This document shows positions 7,491 to 18,011 of a stretch of 32,653 nt of DNA, piece by piece (position 1 is the first letter of the stretch; each line of letters begins with the position of its first letter). Source of the stretch: Alcaligenaceae bacterium (GTDB taxonomy: Bacteria > Pseudomonadota > Gammaproteobacteria > Burkholderiales > Burkholderiaceae_B); the NCBI GenBank assembly GCA_029268265.1, contig JAJUGH010000005.1:1-32653 (forward strand), in the 5' to 3' direction. The notes beneath the pieces were generated by a model that saw only the letters and a program-made list of their open reading frames with translations, had not been told where the DNA came from and made no database searches. The position numbers and the translations under genes are program-made.

Positions 7491-8738
7491 TTACGTCCGA
7501 CTTTCCAGTACCTCGGCGACCGAGCGGTCGAGCACCTCGAGGCCCTGGACCAGCAGATCTTCGTCGATGGTCAGGGCGGGTTGCACCTTGAGCACTTCGT
7601 CATGGGCGCCGGTGGTCAACGCCACAAGGCCGCCCGCCAGAGCCTTGTTGGCGATTTCGGTAGCCGCACCCAGCGCGGGCGGCGTCACCAGGCCCTGAAT
7701 GAGACCGCGGCCGCGGACGCCCAGACCGAGATGCCCATATGCCTGGACCAGGTTTTCGAGCCAGTCTCGTACCAGCCGTTCTTTTCGCCGTACGTGCACG
7801 GCAAAGCTTTCGTCGGCCCAATACGCTTCAAGTACGTGTTCTGCCGTGAGCAGGGCCAGCCCTGCGCGCTCGTCTGCCACGGCGGGGAGGTAGTTCACCG
7901 GAGGCAAGTCCGACCGATACAGCAATACCGACATGGGAAGCCCGAAGCCGGACAGCGAACGCGACATGGCCACCATGTCGGCCCGTACACCGGAAGCCTC
8001 AAAGCTGAAGAACCTGCCAGTGCGCCCACAACCGACAATGGTTTCATCCATTACGAGCAACATGCCGTGGCGACGGCACAAGGCCTCCAGGTCACGCAGC
8101 CAGCGCCAGCTGAGCACGTCGATCCCCCCTTCGCCCAGGACCGTCTCCACCACCACTGCAGCGGGCTTCTCCTCGCTACGGCGGCACATGTCGAGCTGAC
8201 GCTCGAGATAGGCCATGGTGTCGACGTCGGGCCCGAAGCTGCCGTCGTACGGCATGAACAGCGTATCACCCACACCAGTACAGGCGGCCCACACCACGCT
8301 TGTGGAACGGGGGTCGGGGCGGAAGGAGTCGCAGCGGGTGAAGGACACCACCTTGTGGCGCCCCGTGGCGCGCCTCGCAATCTTCAGGGCCGCTTCCACG
8401 GCACCGGCCGCAGTCGTGCCGGTGTAATGGACGCCGTAGTCCCAGCCGCGCGGGCGCAGCAGATAGCCGCCAATGGCGTCGGCAAAGCGCGCCAGCGCGA
8501 TAGCCGGTTCCGGCACACAGCCTTCTTCCTTCAGCCGGCGCCGCAGCATCTGCATCAGTAGCGGATTGTCGTGCCCGTAGTTCAGCGCACCGGCTGCGCT
8601 GCTGAAATCGATATATTGACGGCCGCAGGCATCCGCGAGCATGGAGCCGTGGGCGCGTGTGAAGAGATGGCTATCGGTACAACGCGCGAAATCCCGGACA
8701 TGGGACTGGACACGCTCAAGAATGCTTGGTTCGATCAC
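7491..8738 (-). CDS. EctB-like class III aminotransferase homolog lacking the PLP-binding lysine (putative pseudo-enzyme)
   Basis: 415 aa, GTG start with upstream GGGGAG. EctB-like blocks: YIDFSSAAGALNYGHDNP, RPRGWDYGVHYTGTT, MPYDGSFGPDVDTMAYLE, VVETVLGEGGIDVLSWRWLRDLEALCRRH, GCGRTGRFFSFEASGVRADMVAMSRSLSGFGLPMSV, VRGRGLIQGL. Codon 260 (7959-7961) is CGT (Arg) where the family has Lys. Confidence 0.82.
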   Translation of the reverse strand: MIEPSILERVQSHVRDFARCTDSHLFTRAHGSMLADACGRQYIDFSSAAGALNYGHDNPLLMQMLRRRLKEEGCVPEPAIALARFADAIGGYLLRPRGWDYGVHYTGTTAAGAVEAALKIARRATGRHKVVSFTRCDSFRPDPRSTSVVWAACTGVGDTLFMPYDGSFGPDVDTMAYLERQLDMCRRSEEKPAAVVVETVLGEGGIDVLSWRWLRDLEALCRRHGMLLVMDETIVGCGRTGRFFSFEASGVRADMVAMSRSLSGFGLPMSVLLYRSDLPPVNYLPAVADERAGLALLTAEHVLEAYWADESFAVHVRRKERLVRDWLENLVQAYGHLGLGVRGRGLIQGLVTPPALGAATEIANKALAGGLVALTTGAHDEVLKVQPALTIDEDLLVQGLEVLDRSVAEVLESRT

Positions 8739-8787
8739 GGTCTACTCCCCTGGCAGGCCTGGCCTGTAGTTCGAGTCCCCGCCCCCG

Positions 8788-9330
8788 TCAAACCGCTATG
8801 CCCGATTCCGGTTGGGCGCCGGCTTCCAGAAGAACGTCCAGCATGGGCGAAGCCGCTTCGGTAGGAACGGTATCGACGGAATGGCTGGATTCCATCAATG
8901 CCACAATGCGTTCCAGCGAAAGCGTGATGGTCGCTTGCTCGAGTTCGGGTAGGTCATTGAGGGCTTCGGCCAATTTCTGCTGCATGGGCGACGGTGTATC
9001 GCGCACGAGGCGACGACCGGCTTCGGTGGCGGAAACCATTACGATCCGACGGTCTTCGCGGCTGCGTTCACGCAGCACCCATCCCTTGTCTTCCAGACGG
9101 TCGAGAATGCCCACCACCGTGCTGGGGCTGACATGGATCTCGCGGCTGATGGCCGTGGTGGTCAGCGGCCCGTTTTCAACGACGGCACGCAGGCATACAA
9201 GTTGGGGCGCCGTAATGTTGCTGTAGGCGGCCAGCTGACGGGAATGCAGTGCGATGGCGCGCGTAATGCGGCGCAAGGCCCGCAGGATACGAAGATCGTA
9301 CTGAGGCGCAGAATCAACGGAGACCATCAT
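8788..9330 (-). CDS. MarR family transcriptional regulator, EctR-like
   Basis: 180 aa; winged-helix LTTTAISREIHVSPSTVVGILDRLEDKGWVLRERSREDRRIVMVSATEAGR; same strand and 49 nt upstream of the EctB-like gene. Confidence 0.82.
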   Translation of the reverse strand: MMVSVDSAPQYDLRILRALRRITRAIALHSRQLAAYSNITAPQLVCLRAVVENGPLTTTAISREIHVSPSTVVGILDRLEDKGWVLRERSREDRRIVMVSATEAGRRLVRDTPSPMQQKLAEALNDLPELEQATITLSLERIVALMESSHSVDTVPTEAASPMLDVLLEAGAQPESGIAV

Positions 9331-9370
9331 CCACCAGAAAAGATCAGGACTAAACTAACTATATTGAAGA

Positions 9371-9400
9371 ATGGTATTAGCCCGGGGAAGAGAGTGTCAA
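9371..9400 (-). promoter_or_regulatory. Candidate sigma70 promoter of the marR/EctB-like unit: TTGACA-N18-TACCAT
   Basis: Minus-strand TTGACA (9400-9395), 18-nt spacer, TACCAT (9376-9371), 41 nt upstream of the MarR ATG. Confidence 0.45.
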
Positions 9401-9506
9401 CCGCAGCCCCGGATGTGACCCTTTTCAGCGCGTTTCAGGCCGCTTTTGTGGATCCGGCACCACGACAGTGCCTTTTCTGCCGCAGCACTCAACGCATCGG
9501 CTCATA

Positions 9507-10964
9507 TCAGGCGGTGCCACCCACCGTGAGACCGTCCATGCGCAGCGTGGGCATGCCCACCCCCACAGGGACGCTCTGCCCTTCCTTGCCGCAGGTCCCC
9601 ACGCCGGAATCGAGCTGCATGTCGTTGCCGATCATGCTGACCCGCGTCATGGCATCCGGACCGTTTCCGATGAGTGTCGCCCCCTTTACCGGTGCGGTCA
9701 CCTTGCCGTTTTCGATGAGATAGGCTTCGGATGCAGAGAACACGAACTTGCCACTCGTGATGTCGACCTGGCCGCCACCAAAGTTGACGGCATAGAGACC
9801 GTTCTTGACCGAAGCCACAATTTCCTCGGGCGGCGTGTTGCCCCCCAGCATGTAGGTGTTGGTCATACGCGGCATCGGAAGATGCGCGTATGATTCGCGG
9901 CGCCCGTTGCCGGTGACGCCCTGCTTCATCAAGCGCGCGTTCAGGGTGTCCTGCATGTAGCCGCGGAGAATGCCGTCCTCGATCAGCACATTACGCTGGG
10001 TGGCATTGCCCTCGTCGTCGATATGCAGGGAACCACGGCGGCCTTTCAGCGTACCGTCATCCACAACGGTGACGCCCGGAGCGGCTACCCGCTCCCCGAC
10101 ACGGCCCGAGAATACGCTCGAGCCCTTGCGATTGAAGTCGCCCTCGAGGCCGTGACCGACCGCCTCGTGCAGCAGGATGCCGGGCCAGCCGGCACCCAGC
10201 ACGACCGTCATTTCGCCGGCAGGCGCCGGGCGTGCGCGCAGATTCGTGAGGGCTTCGTGGGCCGCCCTCTCGGCGTACCCGCGCAGAATGTCGTCGGAGA
10301 AATACTCCAGGCCACTGCGCCCGCCGCCCCCTGCATGCCCCATTTCGCGTCGGCCGTCCTGTTCTGCGATCACGGTAAGCGACAGTCGGACCAGAGGACG
10401 GACGTCAGCTGCCAGACGGCCATCGCTACCGGCCACCAGGATCACGTCGTATTCAGCGCCCAATCCCGCCATCACCTGAATGATGCGCGGGTCCGCTGCG
10501 CGGGCCATGGCCTCCACCCGTTCCAGCAATTTGACTTTGGCGGCGGCCTCCAGAGAGGCGACCGGGTCGATGGCGGGATAAAGCGTAGACGGGGCAGCCA
10601 CGACAGGTGACTTCACCTTGCGCCGACCGGCGCCTCTTGCGGCGATGCTGCGCACTGCCCGGGCCGAGGACAGCAAGGCATCCGACGATAGCGAATCGGA
10701 ATAGGCGAACGCGGTCTTTTCACCGCTGATGGCTCGCACTCCGACGCCCTGCTCGATGGAGAAGCTCCCCGTTTTTACGATGCCTTCTTCCAGGCTCCAG
10801 CCTTCGCTACGCGTATATTGAAAATAAAGGTCGGCATAATCGACGCGATGCGTGAGAATTTCACCGAGTGCCGCCGACATATCGGACTCCGTCAGACCCC
10901 ATGGGTCCAGCAATACGGATTTTGCGGTGTCCAGGGCGTTCACTGCAGGATCTACGGGTTTCAT
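9507..10964 (-). CDS. tldD: Metalloprotease TldD
   Basis: 485 aa; [66 protein letters not shown]. Confidence 0.95.
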   Translation of the reverse strand: MKPVDPAVNALDTAKSVLLDPWGLTESDMSAALGEILTHRVDYADLYFQYTRSEGWSLEEGIVKTGSFSIEQGVGVRAISGEKTAFAYSDSLSSDALLSSARAVRSIAARGAGRRKVKSPVVAAPSTLYPAIDPVASLEAAAKVKLLERVEAMARAADPRIIQVMAGLGAEYDVILVAGSDGRLAADVRPLVRLSLTVIAEQDGRREMGHAGGGGRSGLEYFSDDILRGYAERAAHEALTNLRARPAPAGEMTVVLGAGWPGILLHEAVGHGLEGDFNRKGSSVFSGRVGERVAAPGVTVVDDGTLKGRRGSLHIDDEGNATQRNVLIEDGILRGYMQDTLNARLMKQGVTGNGRRESYAHLPMPRMTNTYMLGGNTPPEEIVASVKNGLYAVNFGGGQVDITSGKFVFSASEAYLIENGKVTAPVKGATLIGNGPDAMTRVSMIGNDMQLDSGVGTCGKEGQSVPVGVGMPTLRMDGLTVGGTA

Positions 10965-10985
10965 TTGAATATGGACTCTCGTGAT

Positions 10986-11828
10986 TTACATCGTGCGATG
11001 TTTCAATGCGGGAAGGGACTGGCGAATTTCTTCAAGGCGCGCGAAATCAATATCGCCCATGACGATGCCCTCGCCTTCCGGCAGGCAATCCATGACGTCA
11101 CCCCAGGGATCGACGAGCATCGAGTGCCCCCAGGTACGACGGCCGTTTTCGTGCAGGCCCCCTTGAGCCGCTGCCAACACATAGCACTGGTTCTCTATGG
11201 CGCGGGCTCTCAGCAGGACTTCCCAATGCGCCGATCCGGTCGTATAGGTAAACGCGGAAGGCACAACGATCAGATTGACCGGCGCCATCGCCCGATACAG
11301 TTCCGGGAAACGCAAATCGTAGCAGATCGACAAACCGACGCGCCCCGCGTCCGTATCAACCGTGGCGGCCGGCCCCGTGCCGGGGCGAATGGTCGCTGCT
11401 TCATCATACGATTCATTCCCCTTTCGGAAGCCGAATAAATGGATTTTGTCGTAACGCTGCACGCGGCGCCCGCCGGGATCATGAACCAGCATGGTGTTGT
11501 ATATGCGGCCAGCGTCATCAGTTTGCAAGGGCAGACTTCCGCCGAATAACCAGATCGCGTGACGCTTGGCCGTTGCGCTCAGAAATTGCTGAATCGGGCC
11601 GCCTTCGTCACTTTCCCGAAGCGCCAGTTTATCGGTATCGCGCCTGCCCATGAAACAGAAATACTCCGGCAATACGACGAGCCTGGCGCCTGTCTGGGCC
11701 GCCCGCTCAATAAGCGCGGCGGCGCGCGCGAGGTTTTCCTCGAGTGACAATCCTGACACCATCTGCACCGCTGACACGCGAATCGATTTATCGTCCGGCA
11801 TGTTGTTTATCCAGTTAAATAAATTCAA
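10986..11828 (-). CDS. Carbon-nitrogen hydrolase (Nit/deaminated glutathione amidase-like)
   Basis: 280 aa; LVVLPEYF, RYDKIHLFGF, VGLSICYDLRFPELYRAMA (Glu-Lys-Cys triad context). Confidence 0.88.
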   Translation of the reverse strand: MNLFNWINNMPDDKSIRVSAVQMVSGLSLEENLARAAALIERAAQTGARLVVLPEYFCFMGRRDTDKLALRESDEGGPIQQFLSATAKRHAIWLFGGSLPLQTDDAGRIYNTMLVHDPGGRRVQRYDKIHLFGFRKGNESYDEAATIRPGTGPAATVDTDAGRVGLSICYDLRFPELYRAMAPVNLIVVPSAFTYTTGSAHWEVLLRARAIENQCYVLAAAQGGLHENGRRTWGHSMLVDPWGDVMDCLPEGEGIVMGDIDFARLEEIRQSLPALKHRTM

Positions 11829-11943
11829 TGCAATAAATAGCGAAACTGTTCACTCGCCTATTTACATGCAGTTAGAATGACGAGGCAATTTCCCCTTATC
11901 ATTAAAGGGAAGTACGCTTTAGAACCAATCTATCGGGAACCAC

Positions 11944-12303
11944 ATGACACTAGCCACATACGCAGCACAGCGTCGCAAACTCGAGAAAGAAATTCAGCGC
12001 CTGCAAAAGCAGGCGGCGGCACTCGAGAAGAAACAACGGGCACCGGTAATCAATACTATCGTGCGCAGCATGCGCGAGCACGACATCACGCCAGAAGAGA
12101 TTGCGAACGCGTTCAGCCGCAAGAGCCGCAGTGCTTCCAAGCCGGCCAACGCAAACTCCGGCGGCGCACGCGCTCCCGTGCCGCCCAAATTCCGCAACCC
12201 TGAGACCGGCGCCACCTGGTCAGGCCGTGGAAAAGCGCCTCGCTGGATCACCGAAGCCGAAGAACAGGGCAAGAGTCGCGATGACTTTCTGATCGAGCGT
12301 TGA
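11944..12303 (+). CDS. H-NS family histone-like nucleoid-structuring protein
   Basis: 119 aa; N-terminal coiled coil and C-terminal TWSGRGKAPRWI motif as in BpH3/H-NS-like proteins. Confidence 0.9.
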   Translation: MTLATYAAQRRKLEKEIQRLQKQAAALEKKQRAPVINTIVRSMREHDITPEEIANAFSRKSRSASKPANANSGGARAPVPPKFRNPETGATWSGRGKAPRWITEAEEQGKSRDDFLIER

Positions 12304-12341
12304 ACGGCATGGCTGCCATTGCTCGATGATTGAACGCTAAT

Positions 12342-12377
12342 GCAATATGCCGCGGGTTGCCGCGGCATATTGCTTTT
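12342..12377 (+). terminator. Intrinsic terminator after the H-NS-like gene
   Basis: GCAATATGCCGCGG-GTTG-CCGCGGCATATTGC-TTTT: perfect 14-bp stem, 4-nt loop; between convergent genes. Confidence 0.88.
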
Positions 12378-12387
12378 ATGCCTTGAC

Positions 12388-13038
12388 TTAGCGCGGCACC
12401 TGATACTTCACCACCCTGACTTGCCCGTTATTGCCGGGGAAACCGTCAAATATTGCCTGCATCAGATATGGCATTACCGCATCAAGATTGGGTGAATCGC
12501 TTTCATGCACTGCGGTCGCCCGATAAACCTCCCGACCATTCTGCTGACGATCCGATATCGTGACGGTCAGCGTATTGCGATAAATCGTCACTGGCGTATT
12601 TACCACGGAAGGCGAATAGAAAATCCCGCCGCCCCAGCCGCGCCATCCTCCGTAATATCCTCCGAAGGCAGGGCCCATCCAGCCATCGTTAAGATAATAC
12701 GGGTCGTTATAACGCTGTACCCACACCCGCTCGCTCGGGCTCGAATACATCATGCTGACGTCGAAGCGCGCTTCAACCCCCTGCCCGGCCTCGCGCAGCC
12801 CCACCGGCCCGATGGCCGCGCGCAGCATATCGGTAAATGCGCCATACTGCAGATTGCCCGATTGCTCCGGGCTCGGCACGATACGATAGTATTCGCCCTG
12901 AACCCCCACCGGCCATTCCTGATAAGTGGTCACACGCGCCGATAGGCTGGAGGCACATCCTCCCAGGGCCATCAACGTCACCGCCAGCCACAGCCCACAC
13001 ATACGTCGGAAGCAATTCGATACGGTGTAGCTTCTCAT
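12388..13038 (-). CDS. DUF4136-type lipoprotein
   Basis: Lipobox LMALGGC after hydrophobic leader; start set to 13038 (MRSYTVSN) preceded by AGGAG; Gly/Tyr/Trp-rich central region. Confidence 0.72.
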   Translation of the reverse strand: MRSYTVSNCFRRMCGLWLAVTLMALGGCASSLSARVTTYQEWPVGVQGEYYRIVPSPEQSGNLQYGAFTDMLRAAIGPVGLREAGQGVEARFDVSMMYSSPSERVWVQRYNDPYYLNDGWMGPAFGGYYGGWRGWGGGIFYSPSVVNTPVTIYRNTLTVTISDRQQNGREVYRATAVHESDSPNLDAVMPYLMQAIFDGFPGNNGQVRVVKYQVPR

Positions 13039-13114
13039 GATGCTCTCCTGCACCCCTCGGGCGCGACTTCTTAAACACTACAATAGCCGTACTGATAATC
13101 GGTGATGCCCCATT

Positions 13115-15832
13115 ATGCGAACTGACACGCCACCCAGCATTTCCCGCCATGACTACGAGCCTTATCCGTACTGGCTGCCCGAGCTGTCGCTGGAGCTTGA
13201 CCTCGATGCAGATTGCACCCGCGTCACATCAGATATGGAGTTTGAGCGTGCAGTGGACACGTCAGTTCCATTGGTTCTGAACGGGCAAGATCTGGACCTG
13301 GAATCGATCTCCATCGATGGCCGCGAATTGGCTCAAAACGAGTACACGGTCGGGAACGAAACGCTGGTGCTCCGCCCTCAGGCGAAACGGTTCCGGCTGC
13401 GTATCATCAGCCGGTGCCGGCCGAAAGAAAATTCCAGCCTGATGGGGCTTTACGTCTCCGGCAAGCATCTGTTCACGCAGTGCGAGGCCGAGGGGTTTCG
13501 CCGCATTACGTGGTTTCCGGACCGCCCCGACGTCATGTCGCGTTACCGGGTCACCCTGCGCGGATCGAAGCAACAGTATCCGCTGCTGCTGTCGAACGGC
13601 AACCTGATCTCCAGCCGTGATCTTCCCGGTGGCCGGCATGAGGCCGTGTGGGAAGACCCGCACCCCAAGCCGAGCTATCTCTTTGCCGTAGTGGCAGGCG
13701 ATTTCGCATGCCGCGAGCAGCGGATCACCACGCGTAGCGGCCGAGACGTACTGCTGCAGGTATTCAGCGACCACGGCTCTGAAGACAAGACCGAGTGGGC
13801 GATGGATTGCCTGGTACGTTCGGTACGCTGGGACGAGCAGCGCTATGGTCTGGAACTCGATCTGGACCGTTTCATGATCGTGGCCGCGCGTGACTTCAAC
13901 ATGGGGGCCATGGAAAACAAGGGCCTCAATGTTTTCAATTCTGCCTACGTGCTGGCCGATCCGGCTACCGCCACCGACACGACATATCGGGCAATCGAGG
14001 CAGTGATCGGCCACGAGTATTTCCACAACTGGACCGGCAACCGCGTGACGTGCCGCGACTGGTTCCAGCTTTCGCTCAAGGAAGGGCTGACGGTCTTTCG
14101 TGACCAGGAGTTCTCGGCCGATATGTTGGCCGAAGGAATGGACGGCGCCGCCGCGGCCAGCGCTCGTGCGGTCAAGCGTATAGACGACGTATCTACATTG
14201 CGTATCTCGCAGTTTCCGGAAGACAGCGGCCCGATGGCTCACCCGATCCGTCCGGAAAGCTATCAGGAGATCGCAAACTTCTATACGGCCACGATCTACG
14301 AGAAAGGTGCAGAGATCATTCGCATGCAGCAGACGCTGCTGGGCCGCGAAGGTTTCCGCGAAGGATTGGACGAGTATTTCCGCCGGCATGACGGCCAAGC
14401 CGTTACCTGCGACGATTTCATTGCCGCCATGGAGTCGGTCTATTCAGCGCGCCGCCCTGGCCACGACCTGCAGGTGTTCCGTCGCTGGTACAGCCAGGCC
14501 GGCACCCCCCGCGTCCAAATTCAGCTCGAGCATGACGCCAGCAACGCCACCGCCACCTTGACCCTGACACAATCCTGCCCGCCCGTCGGCATTGAGCGGT
14601 TGCAGAACCCGCCGCCCGAAAAGCTCCCACTGCACATCCCAATGGCGCTGGGGCTGCTCACACCAGACGGAACTCCCATCTCGCCCGAGGGTTACGCGCA
14701 GCGGGATGGCGCAGCGCCGGGAACCGTACTGCTCGAGCTCACTGAACAACGCCAATCGTGGACTTTCCAGGGCATCGCGCAACGCCCGGTGCTTTCGCTG
14801 CTGCGTGATTTCTCGGCACCTATCATCGTCGAATATGATCGGCCGGATGCCGAGCTGGCCTTGCTTGCCCGCCAGGATCCGGATCCCTTTGCGCGGTGGG
14901 AAGCTGGTCAGGAATTGCTGCGCCGGCTGCTGCTGGCGCGCGTGCGCGCCATCCTGGAAGACGGCCCTGCGCCTTCCAGCGATCTGGTGATCGACACCTG
15001 GGCCGCGCTCCTCGCCGACAACACGCTCTCACCCGCATATCTGTCTCGAGTGCTGTCGCTGCCCTCGCAGCGCGAACTGCTGGAACAGACGCAGCCCATG
15101 GAACCTCAGGCTGTCGTGCAGGCTTACCAGGAATTGAAGCAGGAACTGGGGCGGCGGCTCGCCGCCGAATGGGAACGTCGCTACGAAGCGATGGACGACA
15201 CCGGCGCACCCTATTCCCCCGATCCCGAGTCAGCCGGACGGCGGGCGTTGCGGGGCTCGGCACTGGGCTTTCTGCTCGCCGGCGAACACCGCGAGGCTAC
15301 ACGTCTGGCCATCCGCCAATACGAGAACGCCAGCAATATGACGGACCGGATGGCTGCCATGTCGGCTTTGTCGGCCTGGGGCACTCCCGACGCCCGAAGC
15401 GCGGTTTACCGGCATTTCTACGACAGCTGGCAAAACGACCCGCTGGTCATCGATCGCTGGTTCGCCGTGCAGGCAGCATCGCCACATGCCACCGTAGAGG
15501 AAGTCGAAGCCCTGATGCTGCATCCGGCCTTTTCGCTCCGGAATCCGAATCGTGCCCGTTCGGTCGTGTTCCAGTTCTGCATGAACAACTTCGGTAACGC
15601 CCACAGCGTGGAAGGCTACGAATTCTGGGCCGACCAGGTGCTTGCGCTGGACAGCCTGAATCCGGAGATCGCCGCACGCCTGGCGCGCGCCTTCGATAAT
15701 TGGGCACGCCTGACCCCGCGCTTGCGAGAGCCGGCACGCCGCGCGCTGGAGCGCATACGACAACACCCGACGCTATCGCGCAATGTCGCGGAAATCGTCA
15801 ATAAATCCTTGAGCATCCATCAGGAGCACTGA
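13115..15832 (+). CDS. pepN: Aminopeptidase N (M1 family)
   Basis: 905 aa; [46 protein letters not shown] zinc motif. Confidence 0.96.
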   Translation: MRTDTPPSISRHDYEPYPYWLPELSLELDLDADCTRVTSDMEFERAVDTSVPLVLNGQDLDLESISIDGRELAQNEYTVGNETLVLRPQAKRFRLRIISRCRPKENSSLMGLYVSGKHLFTQCEAEGFRRITWFPDRPDVMSRYRVTLRGSKQQYPLLLSNGNLISSRDLPGGRHEAVWEDPHPKPSYLFAVVAGDFACREQRITTRSGRDVLLQVFSDHGSEDKTEWAMDCLVRSVRWDEQRYGLELDLDRFMIVAARDFNMGAMENKGLNVFNSAYVLADPATATDTTYRAIEAVIGHEYFHNWTGNRVTCRDWFQLSLKEGLTVFRDQEFSADMLAEGMDGAAAASARAVKRIDDVSTLRISQFPEDSGPMAHPIRPESYQEIANFYTATIYEKGAEIIRMQQTLLGREGFREGLDEYFRRHDGQAVTCDDFIAAMESVYSARRPGHDLQVFRRWYSQAGTPRVQIQLEHDASNATATLTLTQSCPPVGIERLQNPPPEKLPLHIPMALGLLTPDGTPISPEGYAQRDGAAPGTVLLELTEQRQSWTFQGIAQRPVLSLLRDFSAPIIVEYDRPDAELALLARQDPDPFARWEAGQELLRRLLLARVRAILEDGPAPSSDLVIDTWAALLADNTLSPAYLSRVLSLPSQRELLEQTQPMEPQAVVQAYQELKQELGRRLAAEWERRYEAMDDTGAPYSPDPESAGRRALRGSALGFLLAGEHREATRLAIRQYENASNMTDRMAAMSALSAWGTPDARSAVYRHFYDSWQNDPLVIDRWFAVQAASPHATVEEVEALMLHPAFSLRNPNRARSVVFQFCMNNFGNAHSVEGYEFWADQVLALDSLNPEIAARLARAFDNWARLTPRLREPARRALERIRQHPTLSRNVAEIVNKSLSIHQEH

Positions 15833-15834
15833 CA

Positions 15835-16866
15835 ATGAAGTACAAATCCCTGACCCAGTATCTGGTCGAGCAGCAACGCTGCGAGCAGGCCGTCACTGCC
15901 GAACTTCGGTTGCTGATCGAAACCGTGGCCCGCGCCTGCAAGGCTATCGGCCATGCCGTGGGCAAAGGCGCACTTGGCGGCGTACTGGGCAGCCTGGACA
16001 GCGAGAACGTGCAAGGTGAAGTGCAGAAAAAGCTCGATGTCCTTTCGAACGAGATCCTGCTGGATGCCAACGAATGGGGTGGTCACCTGGCGGCCATGGC
16101 GTCGGAAGAAATGGAGACCATCCACCTGATTCCGAACCGCTATCCCAAGGGCGAATACCTGCTGCTTTTTGATCCTCTGGACGGCTCCTCGAACATCGAT
16201 GTGAACGTCTCGATCGGCACCATCTTCTCGGTGTTGCGCGCGCCGGCAGACGCCTCGGGGAGGGAAATCCAGGAGTCCGATTTCCTGCAGCCCGGCACGC
16301 GGCAAGTCGCGGCGGGCTATGCGGTGTACGGTCCGCAAACCATGTTGGTACTGACCGTGGGAACCGGCGTGGTGGGCTTTACGCTGGATCGCGAAACGGG
16401 GGCCTGGCGGCTCACGCACGACGATATCCGGATTCCCGAGCAAACGAAGGAGTTCGCGATCAACGCCTCGAACATGCGCCACTGGGAAATGCCGGTACGC
16501 CGCTACATCCATGAGTGCCTGGCCGGCAAAGAAGGGCCGCTCGAAAAGGACTACAACATGCGCTGGATCGCCTCGATGGTGGCCGACGTCCATCGCATAC
16601 TGAGCCGTGGCGGAATCTTCATGTACCCACGAGACGAGCGGGCGAGCGGCAAGGCCGGCAAGCTGCGCCTGATGTATGAAGCCAACCCCATGAGCTTTAT
16701 TGTGGAGCAGGCAGGCGGCCTGGCCATCGACGGCGAACGCCGCATCATGGACATCGAGCCCTCCGCCCTGCACCAGCGAGTGGGCGTGGTGCTGGGGTCG
16801 CGCGAGGAAGTGGAACGCGTGCAGCGCTATCACGAAGAAAGCGCACAGACCGCTCAACAGGCCTGA
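15835..16866 (+). CDS. fbp: Fructose-1,6-bisphosphatase class 1
   Basis: 343 aa; [72 protein letters not shown]. Confidence 0.96.
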   Translation: MKYKSLTQYLVEQQRCEQAVTAELRLLIETVARACKAIGHAVGKGALGGVLGSLDSENVQGEVQKKLDVLSNEILLDANEWGGHLAAMASEEMETIHLIPNRYPKGEYLLLFDPLDGSSNIDVNVSIGTIFSVLRAPADASGREIQESDFLQPGTRQVAAGYAVYGPQTMLVLTVGTGVVGFTLDRETGAWRLTHDDIRIPEQTKEFAINASNMRHWEMPVRRYIHECLAGKEGPLEKDYNMRWIASMVADVHRILSRGGIFMYPRDERASGKAGKLRLMYEANPMSFIVEQAGGLAIDGERRIMDIEPSALHQRVGVVLGSREEVERVQRYHEESAQTAQQA

Positions 16867-16902
16867 CCGGCCTGGGGCGGCTTGCCGTCCCCGCAGACCA
16901 GC

Positions 16903-16930
16903 AAGGCCGCTGCATGAGCAGCGGCCTTTT
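16903..16930 (+). terminator. Intrinsic terminator between convergent fbp and qor
   Basis: AAGGCCGCTGC-ATGA-GCAGCGGCCTT-TT: perfect 11-bp stem with T tract. Confidence 0.87.
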
Positions 16931-16935
16931 CTACA

Positions 16936-17934
16936 TCACTCGATCGTGAAGATGGTTGCGCCGGTGGTCTTTCGAGCCGCCAGCGCTTCCTGCGCCTGGG
17001 CGGCTTCCTGCAACGGGAAGCGCTGCCCGATCATCACCTTGATGCGACCATCCACAATGAGGCCGAACAACTCGTCTGCAGCGGCCTGCATGTCTTGCTG
17101 GGTCGGCACGTAGTCGGCGAGCTTCGGGCGTGTCACGAAGAGCGAGCCCTTATTGTTCAGGAGCGCCAGGTCCACTCCTTCGACCGGCCCGGAGGCATTG
17201 CCAAAGCTGACCATCAGGCCGCGAGGCTTCAGGCAATCGAGCGAGGTCATCCAGGTGTCCTTGCCGACACCGTCGTATACCACCGGCAACTTGGCGCCAC
17301 CGGTGAGCTCCTTCACCCGCTCAGCCACGTTCTCGCGGCTGTAGTCGATCATTTCCCAGGCGCCGTGTTCCTTGGCGATGGCGCATTTTTCTGCACTTGA
17401 CGCGGTGCCGATCAACTTCACGCCGAGCGCCTTTGCCCACTGGCATGCGATCAGGCCTACGCCACCGGCAGCGGCATGGAATAGCACCGTTTCGCCTTCC
17501 TGCAGGCGATAACACTGCCTGAAGAGGTATTGCACCGTCAAACCCTTGAGCATCACTGCGGCGGCATCTTCATAGCTCACCGCGTCAGGCAGCTTCACCA
17601 CTTTGGCGGCCGGCACGTTGCGCAGATCGGCATAGGCGCCAATCGGACTCTGGCCATAGGCCACCCGGTCGCCCACCTTGACGTGCGTCACGCCCTCGCC
17701 CACTGCCACGACATCCCCGGCCGCCTCGAAGCCGAGCCCGTGAGGCAATGCATGCGGGTACAGGCCGGTGCGAAAGTAGATATCGATGAAATTCAGACCG
17801 GCCGCCTTCTGGCGTATCATCACTTCGCCCGTGCCGGGCTCGGCGACATCGACGGTGGTGAGTTTCAGTACTTCCGGGCCGCCGTGGCTCTCGATTCGTA
17901 TTGCTTTAGCCTGTTTGCTCAAGTCTGCCTCCAT
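16936..17934 (-). CDS. qor: NADPH:quinone oxidoreductase (zinc-independent MDR family)
   Basis: AAGLNFIDIYFRTGLYPHALPHGLGFEAAGDVVAVGEGV, LFHAAAGGVGLIACQWAKALGVKLIGTASS; start set at 17934 (MEADLSKQAKAIR). Confidence 0.9.
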   Translation of the reverse strand: MEADLSKQAKAIRIESHGGPEVLKLTTVDVAEPGTGEVMIRQKAAGLNFIDIYFRTGLYPHALPHGLGFEAAGDVVAVGEGVTHVKVGDRVAYGQSPIGAYADLRNVPAAKVVKLPDAVSYEDAAAVMLKGLTVQYLFRQCYRLQEGETVLFHAAAGGVGLIACQWAKALGVKLIGTASSAEKCAIAKEHGAWEMIDYSRENVAERVKELTGGAKLPVVYDGVGKDTWMTSLDCLKPRGLMVSFGNASGPVEGVDLALLNNKGSLFVTRPKLADYVPTQQDMQAAADELFGLIVDGRIKVMIGQRFPLQEAAQAQEALAARKTTGATIFTIE

Positions 17935-18011
17935 ATTGCTCAGGTACAGTGGAAAGCGGCTAGTGTAATGCCTTCGCCCCGCGCTTCTCATTCGTATCCG
18001 TTACTTGACCC

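Noticed and set aside
7581-8561. 326-aa plus-strand ORF antisense to the EctB-like gene
   Set aside because: His/Gln/Arg-rich mirror frame; the minus-strand EctB-like reading is clearly the coding one.
13262-14398. 378-aa minus-strand ORF inside pepN
   Set aside because: Antisense to conserved aminopeptidase N motifs; codon-bias artefact.
15820-16857. 345-aa minus-strand ORF mirroring fbp
   Set aside because: Exact antisense shadow of fbp; no independent support.
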